Below are positions 54,100 through 64,000 of a stretch of 64,000 nt of DNA, piece by piece (position 1 is the first letter of the stretch; each line of letters opens with the position of its first letter). The notes below the pieces were generated by a model. That model was given only the letters and a program-made list of their open reading frames with translations. It made no database searches and was not told where the DNA came from. This DNA comes from Symbiodinium natans. Taxonomy: Eukaryota > Sar > Dinophyceae > Suessiales > Symbiodiniaceae. The stretch covers positions 56,001 to 120,000 of the forward strand of contig CAJNDS010000073.1 of assembly GCA_905221605.1 (NCBI GenBank), read 5' to 3'. The position numbers were made by a program, and so were the translations under genes.

Positions 54100-56740
54100 A
54101 GAAAAATTGGCATGTCGTAAGATGTTTCACAACGCTACCCTACAACTTACATCTCTGATTCTACTACCACAGGTCATCACCTCGCAACGATGCCAATTGC
54201 AGCGGCATCTTGGGTGGAGACATCCAATACAGCACCGTCCCGCCAAGGCCGTCCTGCAAAAAGCGGGCCTGCCTACTACGAAATGGCACCGTGGAAAGGA
54301 AACAATTGAATAATGCTAGACATTGCTAAACACAACCAAGCGGACTCCTTCCGAAACAGGGGGGTTAGCTGCCATGTGGTTCATGTGGCATCTGTCTAAC
54401 TCACTGAGAACTGTCGCTGATGATTCTGCGAATAAAAGCACGAAAAAAATGTTCCTCGTCCCACCCCTCCCATTGCCTTCACGTCGACCTTGTTGGCCGC
54501 CCGGACCCGTCGGGGGTCCACTCGTGGCGCCATGGTCCAATGCTGCGTTTGAATGTGGCCAGTCACATCAGCGAATCTCTGCCCAGGATTTGCAGGGGGA
54601 GCTGAATGACCATCACTAGTCACTAGTCAAGCATTCAAGGCTCAGCAAGCATGCTTCCAGACAGGACCACAGGAATGGAAGAAATTACCAAGCAATATCC
54701 GAGCCGAAGCGCATGAGGACAACTTGGGCTGTCCAATCCCAGTTTGAGACAGGGGCAAACCGCACGCGCACACACACACACACACACACACCCAGCAAGT
54801 TGTATGGCCATAATGGCTTGTAAGTAGCAGTTGTGCTTTCGCCGCTGTCCTTTTATCCTTGTTGGGTTGAGACCTGGCCGAAGCTCAGGCAATCTCGAAA
54901 CACGGCTGCAGTAAAACCTGCGCCAACCGATGCTTCACCGCTGCTTCAACGTAACGCGCGTCGATGCAATTGTAGGACGGATCCCTTCTGGATCCCTTCT
55001 GGATCCAGGTAGCACATGGCAGAGCTTGGGCCTGATAGCCCTGCTTGTCAGTGTTGATTGGGTATCTTGGCAAATGGGGATGTAGACTAGGCAGGCACAG
55101 GCCCACAAGCCTCATCATGTCTCATCATCGATAAGGAATGGATGCAATAAATACAAATAAACACTGGAAGAGCAAGGCGGCACGTCCGGCCACTCATCCT
55201 GCAACTGCCACAGGCAGCTTCTGTCAGTCACCGTCCCTGGCAAGTGCTTCCCATTAGGTCTCTAGGGCCCCAGTGGACAGCTTGAAGCGCTGCTCTTGAA
55301 CATGGCTTCCTACTTTGCCTCATTGATATCTGTCCCTATGCCCTATGCTGCCTCAGCCACGTCCCACACTCTCACTCTGCAAGCTGCAACGGCCAGGGCC
55401 CCATGCTACACTACGAAGTGCCCGACGAATGAGAAACAACCCGAAGCAACCCTCCAGGAATGATCGGTGAATCTCGTGCCTTCCGCTATGGTGTCTGCCA
55501 TGGGGAGAAGCCAGACCTGCACAGTCATGTCAGTCCCATGTCGGTGTCATGCGGTTTCGGTATCTTCGACAGATCATGCTTCCGCTGCAGAGCTTCAAGT
55601 TGGTACCAGTTCCCGCCAGAAGCATTCAGAGGCTGTGGTCGCCCTGGAATCCCTGGACTCTGAATGACCCCAAACCTTCTGACAAAAACCCAATCCGAAT
55701 CTCCAAATATCGCCCCTCCAAAATCCGAAAGCTTGGCATTTCCCCAAGGACCCGCAGCCTCAACTGGGAGCAGTCGGAGAAGTGCTTTCACCGTGCGGCA
55801 GAGATGCGCACCGCAGAAAGTCTATCTGTCAATTGGGGGAAAAGCCGGCAATGAGTCTGGAACTGCAGCTGCAACCCTGTACCTGAGCAGAAGCTGCACG
55901 CTCTTCTGAACTTTATGGCTACAAAAGTTACAAGAAACTTCCGTGCACCTCAGGGCACAGAGCTGACACTGGATGGGTGAAAGTCCGAAGGGGTAGGCTG
56001 CAGAATGCGACCGCTCAACTCTGGCTCCGTGAGGCATGTGGCCCACAGAAGACATCGCAGTGCTCAAGTTTATGCTATATCTACTGACAGCCGTACGATA
56101 AAGCAAAACATGCTGCAGAAGATTCAAACCAATGTTTGTGTGTCTAGACAAAGTCATGAGAGAAAGCTGAACTGCGCCTCACAGTAGTTCGAAAGCTGGC
56201 TCATTCTTCTGAGAATAATTACGACGCAGGGACTTCAGATAACTGCTCATAGCCCTCTCTACTTGGGATGTGGTTGGACGAATCTGAAGCGGCCCATGTT
56301 CAACAGGCTTCTGAGCTTGCACTCCACCTTCTTCTTGTGCCTCCACTAGCCTACTGCATTGGAATCACCATGCTTCCAGGATCTTAAAGTTACGCCGATG
56401 TAACTGGCTTTGCTGTGGCACGAAGGCATCTCAAGATCTGCTTGTTGGAGGGCACGGATGTCGCATGTGCCACATGCGTTCGTGCAAATTTGCCCTGGCA
56501 AAGTATCTCATGTTGACATCTTTGCCAGGCAAAGCATCTCGCTTCACCTGGAAGCCATTACATAGAAGAGAAGACAGCAAGCCATCAGGAGTCGACCGGT
56601 GAAAGAACCGTCAGGATCCGCAACTAGACAGCCGCCCGTCCGGCTAGGGCTGATCTTCTTAATGGGCGAGGACAGCCTTCTCTGGGTCCCACACTTACCA
56701 GCTCCATTGCTCTAGCCTGACTAATCATACCACTTTGATG
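54100..56740. other. No firm gene; (CA)n at 54768-54791
   Basis: A (CA)n microsatellite lies at 54768-54791, and GGATCCCTTCT is tandemly repeated at 54979-55005. A minus stretch at 55600-55680 (SPGIPGRPQPLNASGGNWYQ) is weakly protein-like. Nothing else is supported. Confidence 0.35.
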
Positions 56741-56753
56741 AGCTTGCAAAGCT

Positions 56754-57137
56754 TCAAGGCACCACCACGTATTCAAACAGCACTGGGTGGCAGGGGCAAC
56801 AGCATCGCTTAGCTTCTGACGGGCTCCGGAAAACTCTTAACATTGAAGAAAACTCACAACTCGCTGCAAAGACTCTTGCCCCTGATTCAGCGACGTAAAC
56901 ACTCAGAAAATATCTCTCTCCTGCGGCAGGCAGAGGCTGGCTCGTACGCTCTGCGCCAGCGAATCGATACCCCGCGTGCAAGAGGGCTCTGATGCCCTTC
57001 TCTCGGACATGCATAAACCGAGAAGATTGCCACACTCCAACCTCAAAAACATTCAAGAAGCCCCTTTCGAGCGAGCCAGCCTCGAAGTGGGAGCTGAAAC
57101 GGACAGTCTTTTGCTTTTGAAATCGATGAATTAACAC
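56754..57137 (-). CDS. Possible exon, weak likeness to cytosolic carboxypeptidase N-domain
   Basis: The first 20 codons read QKTVRFSSHFEAGSLERG after a possible acceptor (TTTCAAAAG). Cytosolic carboxypeptidases (tubulin deglutamylases) carry a similar FxSxFExGNL segment at the start of their N-terminal domain. The expected following motif (an EYDL block) was not found, so the likeness may be chance. The rest of the 127-codon frame has middling coding character. Confidence 0.25.
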   Translation of the reverse strand: MLIHRFQKQKTVRFSSHFEAGSLERGFLNVFEVGVWQSSRFMHVREKGIRALLHAGYRFAGAERTSQPLPAAGERYFLSVYVAESGARVFAASCEFSSMLRVFRSPSEAKRCCCPCHPVLFEYVVVP

Positions 57138-57394
57138 ATCACGGCTCGTTGTCTGGCTCCGGCTCGACGAGCAACTCCCCTTAGCTGAGACTCGACCAAT
57201 CGCTCAGCCATTTGGCCTGCACCATCCCCCCTCCAATTTCTGAAACATTTCTGTCACAGGTTTGAGGGATGTACTGCAGCAGAAGTTTAGTGGATAACGG
57301 AGATGATGGTGCTTAGACGATGCCCTTGGGTACAGAGTGCTAATTCAATGCGCACGTGGGAAGCAGAGACGTCAGAGCTGAGGGGCGAAGTTTG

Positions 57395-57690
57395 GCAACC
57401 TCAGATGGGGCGAAGCCAATGTAGTCGAAGTAGTTGTCGATCCCCCCAAACTCCTCGCTGCACTTGTCACAGAAGAACTTGCTGGCACGATTCTTGCCCG
57501 GATGCGGAGATAGATTGCTACGCAACACACATGCCTGCAAGCCCACACACAACACTGGACCACGTATCCTGAGCAGAAGCCGTCCTGCTGCAATACTTCG
57601 TGCATTACATACTCAATGATGTCTCTATGCACCTCAGCTTCATTGCAGATTGCAGTAGGACTCTGCCACCACGTACAGCACGTGGAACAA
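57395..57690 (-). CDS. Two probable exons of an unidentified gene
   Basis: One frame reads AICNEAEVHRDIIEYVMHEV then LQQDGF (about 57575-57660). A second, in another frame after an AG (about 57405-57495), reads KFFCDKCSEEFGGIDNYFDY then IGFAPSE and is followed by a GT. Both are rich in acidic and aromatic residues and clearly protein-like. The CxxC is a possible metal site, which is inference only. No family is recognised. Confidence 0.45.
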
Positions 57691-57699
57691 TACTGAGGT

Positions 57700-60330
57700 C
57701 CATGATCTGCAGGCAATCATGCAAAGCCTGGTTCCCTTAAATGGAACGAAATCATCAGGCGAATCAGGCGTGACAAGATCGGCACCATTGATCTCTTGAT
57801 GGCATCAGGATCAGAGACAATGTTCACGTCCTGCACGTGTGCTGGCTGGTGGCTTCTGTCGGTAGGTTGGAAGCTCTGCACAATCGACACTCATGCGAAA
57901 CGAGCCATCTTGGCTAGCTGGCAACCTGCTAAACATCCCATACACATTTCATTTACCCACTCTCCTGGGTTGACAAAACCTCAACTGTGGACAGCATGTC
58001 CTCCCAAAGTGGGGTGTCGCCATCACCTGTGCTAAGGGCTTGCTGCTCACTGCGAATCTAAAGTTGGATGGGGTTTAGGGTCAGAACCAGCGATTCGGAT
58101 ATCATGCAACACCGCATGGGGTGGGCATGCTGGCTTGTGAAGCGCAAGGTCGAACAACACTTGCAAGTTTTGGCCTGGAAACAGTACCGGTACTGTACCA
58201 AGTCAACACCTTTTATGCAGATTCAGAGATTTCTAGAAAAAAGCTCGCCAGGGGGGTTTCCTCTTTCTGACCGAACGTCGGATAAGGCATGGCTCCAAGT
58301 AGTTACGGGGAAGATCTTTCCTAAAGAGGCCTCAAAAGGATCTTGTGTTCAATGTGGCTCAAGCATAACATCTCGGGCCCTAGCTGTCCAACATGTTCTG
58401 GACGCTTGGGGGGAGCCGCGTCCTGGCCACCACCGAGATCAAAACTAATCATCAAGCAACGTTCTCAAGGCAGGTCTCTGTGAATAGACAAACGGGATCA
58501 AACGGGATCAAACCCCGCCTTCGCACCAGCAAGCTGTACTTCCGTGGGTCACGGATCCTCAGCTCCTGCGATCTGACCGACGGCAACGTCAGTGTCTCTG
58601 AACAATCTTGATTCTGCAGTCTGTTCTTGGGGAAAACTCTGAAGAATGAGCAACCGTCTCTATGTTGCCGTCGGGTCCTCGCACCACATGGCGACAGCGA
58701 TCTGATTGCAGGCGTTGATGTGCTGCGCAGACTGACACAGGGTTGTTGAGCGTTACTTGAGCTGACCTGTGGCAGACCATGACTGCCCACAGCCGGAGCG
58801 GGTTTCTAGCTTTGCAAATCTGCGACATGTGCTTCTGTAACGTCATGGCAAGTACCTGATCCTCAAATTGGCCAGCTCAAGTCCAACGCATTCGTTGCCT
58901 CGTTAGTGAACAAATAGTCAAAGATGATGTCCTGGCAGCTGGGCTGCAGCACGGCTACATGGAAGGTCGGCACTTGCGATACTCATGCATCATGAAAGAT
59001 CGCCTCTTCATCTTGAGGACTCAGAAAAAGAGCAGAAAAACGGGAAAGAGGCGAGCACCGCTAGTCCCGCTAGTCTCGGTGATGCAGAAAAACTGGGCGC
59101 GTTGTGATGGGCATCTCGGAGGGTTATCGTGGGTGCGTACGGTGGGTGCATCGTGTTTCGCGGAGCGCGTGGCGGGTCGATCCAGCATGAGTGTCGGTAA
59201 AGCCAGGAACCAAAAGTCGGAACCCCCTTCTACAGCAGAACAGACCATCTGCAGCGGCAGGCCAGCACATCAAAAAATCGACACAGCAGCTTCAACAGGC
59301 CTCCCAAGCGGCACATCCGTGCTCAATGAAGCTTCGCGTGCTGTGGCATGCCAGGTGTACGTCACGTATCTTTACATGACGCTTTCCACGGTCGGTTTCA
59401 CTTTGAAAGAGCAAACCTCCAGGCGGGCATGTTGCCCCAAGCATGTTTCCCGACTCCCGTCTCTCCAGCCCAGCCTTTCCGACTCTCCTGCCTGTCTTAT
59501 TTCCCGACTCATGGGCCTAGTCTCCGACATTTGGGCATCCCTAAGACTCCGGGATGGAAAAAACTCATGAGCACCGCCTCTAAAGAATACATCTCGCGAA
59601 TCACTCCGCGCCTTTCCTATGTTGAACTCCGCCTCTTGCTGCCCTGTGGACACTTTGCCCACTAGGCCGGGCCCCCCTTTTTCTACACTGATTGGCTGGA
59701 AAGCAGCCCTCCAAGGATAATGTTGAAGACCAAGGGGTGGGGACTAGCTTGCAGCCACATTGTCTGCACCTCAGGGCAAGTTCCTGTTCAGGTGCATGTT
59801 TCAACCCCGTTTTGCTCAGATTCTCAAATTCCCGGACACCAAAACTGCTCAAGGAGAGCAGCTTTCATGATGGCTTTCGAGTGCAGTCCCGCAGGCGTGC
59901 AACCCAAGCCAAAGAACACGACTCATATACGTTCAACAGGCTCTACTTCGCATCAGGCCAACCCACAAAACACCAAGAAACTCCGTGAAGCAGTAAGTCT
60001 CCTCCTCACTGACTCCCAGAGCGGACAAAACCAAACACGCCAGGAGGCCTCAGTATGAGTTTGCACAGGTTTGAACCATGAATGTCTGGACATGGCTCTG
60101 CCCATCACAAAGCCGAAAGGAACACACAAAATCATCAAACGAGATCGCGACCCGTACGATCTTTGCCCGCAATACAGCCGAAGGCCACTGGGAAGTTTCG
60201 CTCCTCAACAGCGTGTGCTAGCTGCGATTTGCTCCAGGCCGTGGCAATATGTTTAGGCAATCATATGCCTACGACATGCATAGGTAAGTTGAAGGCCCTT
60301 TAGAGTATCTGAAGCATGTTTATAGCCTCT
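57700..60330. other. No firm gene
   Basis: A minus stretch near 59700-59850 (REFENLSKTGLKHAPEQELA then LRCRQCGCKL) may be an exon. The long plus frame at 58959-59570 has no motif. No notable repeats. Confidence 0.3.
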
Positions 60331-60344
60331 GTGGAGGATGGATG

Positions 60345-61230
60345 CCTGATAAGCCTGTCATGGATTGGTAGGCGCTGCCAAGGCATGGAACCGGGTGTTG
60401 GCCAAGGTGCTGTTGGAGCTTGGGTGCAAGCAGTCGTCCCTTGATCCATGTGCGATTGATTACTGGAGGAACGCAGCTATTGGTGCTTGGGGTTCGCATG
60501 GCATGGATGACTTATTGGTCCATTTGACTGATGTCATGGAACGATTGCGGGCGAGGAGGTGGCTTGCTGAGGCCAACAATGTAGACATCACGGGGTGCAG
60601 CAGAAAGATTGCGCTGAGTGGAATGCCTTCACTTGCCGAAGAAGCACAAAAAGCAACGCCAGAGCCCCACCACGGTCGAAGAGGACGCGAGCTGGCCGAG
60701 CGCTCATGAAAAGAAGAGTCAGTGTGGACACATGGGGGCAAGTAAGTGTTACAACTTAGATGGAAGAGCTTCAAGCCGGAGCCTCAAGTGGCATTGACCC
60801 TGATTGCTGAGTTGTTGTGCTTGCTAAGAGCCGTGGCAGAGCGAAGTGGATGAGATCCATTTGGATAGAGGCCACGAAATGCAGAGCACACTGGAAAAGG
60901 TTAGAATGCGGACACAGCGACCGTGTGCATGGATTACGAGCCCGTTTTCAACGACATTCACGGCAAGCTTTGACCATCAAGGACAAGCGCCTCGCAATCC
61001 AGATGATCCTGGTGGACAAGGATATCAGTATATCAGCTTTGAAAACGTTGCCCACCTACCAGATAGTGGCCGATGGATTGACAGAGGCCAGAGCTCCAGC
61101 AGGCCTACTTCGAAAGACTCGGAAGGAAGGCAAGATGATTCTCACCGAGCCCGATACGATCAAAGAGTGGGCCAAGACGTTTATGGACAAGTTTCGTGTC
61201 GGTCGGCTGACAAGGAGGGGAATTTAATTT
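60345..61230 (+). pseudogene. Decayed Ty1/copia retrotransposon: reverse transcriptase and RNase H remnants
   Basis: The first part (60345-60560) reads HGLVGAAKAWNRVLAKVLLE, LDPCAIDYW and GAWGSHGMDDLLV. These are the copia reverse transcriptase blocks (YGLxxAxxAW, LDPC, catalytic DD with the usual V changed to M). The last part (60970-61227) reads DKRLAIQMILVDKDISISAL, TYQIVADGLTEA, matching the end of copia RNase H, and stops at TAA near 61225. The segment between is frameshifted and shortened, and stop codons lie just upstream of the first block. It is on the opposite strand from all host genes. No long terminal repeats could be recognised by eye. Confidence 0.75.
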
Positions 61231-61544
61231 GAGATGGCTGAAAGACACTATGTTGGGGGGCTGTCTGAACTGCTCGTGTACGAAACAGACATGTTCCTGT
61301 TGCTCTGCTGGTTTTTTGCTCGACCGAAGCCCCCAACTTACTGCTTGTGAAGATGGCCATTGGCTTCCCAGATAATCCCAGACTTTGGGGGAATTCCAAG
61401 AAGTTTCTGCTTGATTCGGGTGCAAAGAATTGCGTGCCATGTACATGCAGACTCAGCTCCTGGAAAAAAGAATTTTTTAACAAAAACAAAACCAAAAAAA
61501 AAAAAGGCCTTGGCTTCACATGCTCTGCCCGGTCTGTGGCCATT

Positions 61545-61665
61545 CTGTGGCACATTCTGTGGCACATTCTGTGGCACACTCTCTGGCACACTCTTTTTCC
61601 CACACTCTGCGGCACACTCTGTGGCACGTTCTGTGTCACATTCTGTGCTGATGCGGAGTTTGTGC
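61545..61665. repeat. 12-bp tandem repeat TGTGGCACATTC
   Basis: Eight or more units, degenerating to CTCTGGCACACT and TGTGTCACATTC toward the right. It lies 320 bp downstream of the copia remnant. A run of 12 A precedes it at 61494-61505. Confidence 0.85.
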
Positions 61666-61669
61666 GACT

Positions 61670-61920
61670 GTGCGTCGTTGTGCCGTGTGCCACCACATCC
61701 AACTAAGAGATCTAGTTCATTTTCGGATAGAGCCCATGTCTACTACCAGCCTTGATGAAGGACGTTGCTCTTTGCAGAAACTCGTGTTTGTTTTCCTCAT
61801 CTGCAGAGCACGCAGCCTTTGCGGAAACAGTCTCAAGGCGTTGTTGAACCTACGCGAATCGTCATTGGCCACGTTTGCTCTTGAGAAATTGTGTTCTTGT
61901 GAGGAATGATCTTCAACACC
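61670..61920. other. No recognisable gene
   Basis: No supported feature. Confidence 0.4.
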
Positions 61921-61923
61921 ACT

Positions 61924-62700
61924 TTAAGGATGCAGTCTCTTCAGCAAGCAGATCAGCTTTGGCTGATTGACTGAGACGCCAACGTCAACTAAGGCTCTGA
62001 GTGCCTCGGCAGGCAACTTCAAATTGGAAGCACGTCCAGGAATCCAGCCATTGTTCGAACTGGAAGCCAGGAATTCCGATAGGGATCCTGCTGTGAGCAC
62101 CTCATCCGAGTTCCTGAAGTTGCAGGCTGAGCGTGCAGCGGTCAGAGAACGAAGCGACCGAATGAGAAAACTATGGCAGAGCTGGAATTTTGCATGCGCA
62201 CCCATCCACACCTCAGCACACCGTGTGAAGGTTTGGAGACAAGGCCGTGGCAAGATGAGCATGGCGCGCATACTCGTCTTCAATTGCACCTCTATCAGCA
62301 CAAAAGCCCAGCGAACTTTGGAAGCATAAGGCCCAGCTCTCTGGTTACAAACGGTTAAGACCATGCACGAAAAGCCGGCAAACCCAGTCCTGGAGGTCGT
62401 GGAAGGTCTCGCTCCGCATCTGCTGCTGGAACCACACGGCGCCTGGTGAACACAAAAACTCGTTATCCCGTCCTTCCGGGCAACAAATTTCTTCTTCGGC
62501 AGGGCATGCGGCAAGAACACTCTCTCTGTCCCGCCGCGGCTGAAGTGGCATTCACGCAAGCTTCGGCTCTTTCAGCGGCTTGGGAGATTTGAGGGCTGAG
62601 AGCCGAGGTTCTTCTGAGCTGCCGGCACTGCGCCTTCTTGTCAGATGGATCTACTTTGCCTTCCTTGGCCGCTGTGACAACTGATATTCTTGGCCTCATG
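61924..62700 (-). CDS. Possible exons of an unidentified gene
   Basis: Several stretches look coding in different frames: AAKEGKVDPSDKKAQCRQLR (about 62620-62680), FLCSPGAVWFQQQMRSETFH (about 62385-62460) and LKLPAEALRALVDVGVSVNQ then PKLICLLKRLHP ending at a stop near 61924. The last could be a C-terminus. No family is recognised, and no junction is firm. Confidence 0.3.
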
Positions 62701-62704
62701 TAAT

Positions 62705-64000
62705 AAGTGTAGCCAGACTTGAGCGGTCAACTGACGAGCGAGAACATACGCTGAGAGCTCGGCTGTCTCGTCTTGTGTCAAGGGTCGTGCACCAAGGCCC
62801 TTCGAAATCCCACTCTACTTTCTTGAGGTTTTGCTGGTGACATGGCAACGTTGTTGAACCTTCGAGAAGGGGCAGCTCAGCCGACGCCGTTCTCCCGGAT
62901 CTGGTAGAGTGCATGGTTTTTGGGTCGGTCTTCATGTGAAGCTGCAACGACTTCTGCGCATCGCGAATCACAAGTGGACCATTTCCCCATGGCTCCTCCC
63001 TACCACGGCCAGGTGCTACTCTTGCTACCCTTGCTGCACACTAAGCTCTGTTGAGCGTGCACCTCGAGGAACACTGGCCAGGTGCCGCCCGTTGGGGCTG
63101 GGCGGGTAATCGTCGAAGCACTCCCTTCGACACAATTTGCGACAGAAAATCAGAAGATTGACTTCTTTGCGCATATGCTGAGGATTTTGATCTGAGGGAC
63201 TGTGACTGTGACCCTAACTTGATGGAACTCTAAGTTTCTTGAAGCTCCCTGTTGCATGTGCAGACCGTCTAAGACGAACACGCATCGACGCTTTCGAAGT
63301 CCTGCGTAGTGCTTCAAAAGCATCTGTACTGCAGTCCTACAGTCATACAGTCACTCACAACAAGAACTCAAACTCATTCAAACTCCAAAGAAACATGATC
63401 ACAACATGCGAAACAGAAGTCCTGGCCGTTGCGAAGGTCAAGGTAAGTGCAAATGCCCAGCGTGTCACGAATTAGTGACAAATCAGTCGGAGTCGCGGTG
63501 ACCCAGTGGCCTGAGCAGGTTCTAAGTCTACCAGGCTGCGCTAAGCTCATGCCAGGACAAGAGTTTGCCACATTGCACGCAAAGTGGATAGCTTGGAAAA
63601 ACATCGTTCCTGTCGAGCTGAGTGCTCTGAGAACCGGTGCCGGTGCGGTAAACTTTGCCGCGAGAAAGCCGGCCTCCCTGCAACACTGAAGGTGCTGTGG
63701 GCTGGGCTCCAGACAGAAGATACATGCTGAATGTAAGACTAACAGCCCTACGACAATCCGATGGTTGCAGCCTTGCAACGGTACGGTGCAGATGCATCCT
63801 TGGGCTGTCGGGGGTTGACCGTCACATGTGGCAGTGCTACTTAGAGACGACTTTCGTAGGGGCGTACCGTAGGGCCGGCTTCCTCTTCAAAGTGGAAGGT
63901 TTCCAGGCATCCTTGAAACATCGGGTGGGTCAAAGACCATGACCTTCAAGACCACACAACACATCACAAAACAATGTCCTTTTGAGCTATTGTTTGAGGA
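62705..64000. other. No firm gene
   Basis: The minus frame 63374-63778 is open for 134 codons but Cys-rich and without motif. Nothing else is seen before the window ends. Confidence 0.35.

Noticed and set aside
58959-59570. Plus-strand open frame of 203 codons
   Set aside because: No motif, and the composition shifts along its length; probably chance.

Overview
The window looks like nuclear DNA of a dinoflagellate, probably a Symbiodiniaceae-like alga. Four things point there. First, two conserved eukaryotic genes can be rebuilt exon by exon, and most of their introns start with GC (once GA) instead of GT and end in AG followed by G. Second, there are scattered TTTAGGG/CCCTAAA telomere-type tracts. 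Third, there are families typical of these algae: a ubiquitin-like plus RCC1-like repeat protein, LANxAWAxATL helical repeats, and a decayed Ty1/copia element. Fourth, coding exons are tiny (27-80 nt) and lie in long non-coding DNA full of simple repeats. No bacterial operon, rRNA, tRNA or CRISPR was seen.

Layout. 0-2.5 kb: degenerate telomere-type repeats in both orientations. 2.5-6.3 kb: no recognisable gene, short tandem repeats. 6.3-12.2 kb: unidentified exon-like stretches, then one LANxAWAxATL exon, all on the minus strand. 12.3-13.7 kb: an intact single-exon ubiquitin-like/RCC1-like gene. 14.6-20.4 kb: a dispersed multi-exon helical-repeat (OPR/RAP-like) gene. 22.1-23.6 kb: a YIPF6-type Golgi membrane protein in at least eight exons. 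25.5 kb: a G/C-tract fold-back element. 26.2-29.5 kb: a PKA/PKG-type AGC protein kinase in at least sixteen exons. 30.7-33.1 kb: further exon-like stretches, one resembling ubiquitin. 36.2-37.9 kb: a tandem array with alternating 147/148-bp units (295-bp higher-order period). 39.2-40.3 kb: last exons of an unidentified gene ending beside inverted telomere-type tracts. 43-57.7 kb: many exon-like stretches without a family call, including a phase-0 exon at 48.2 kb and a membrane-segment exon near 50.5 kb, broken up by a 300-bp ACACAAC minisatellite and other repeats. 60.3-61.2 kb: copia reverse transcriptase and RNase H remnants on the plus strand.

Every host gene that can be supported lies on the minus strand, which fits the one-directional gene arrays known in dinoflagellates. 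The recognised genes do not form one pathway: they cover signalling (kinase), Golgi traffic (YIPF6), probable organelle RNA handling (helical repeats) and a RCC1-like scaffold. Exon boundaries of the kinase and YIPF6 genes were worked out by hand from reading frame and family conservation. Other exon calls rest mainly on open frame and composition and are much weaker.
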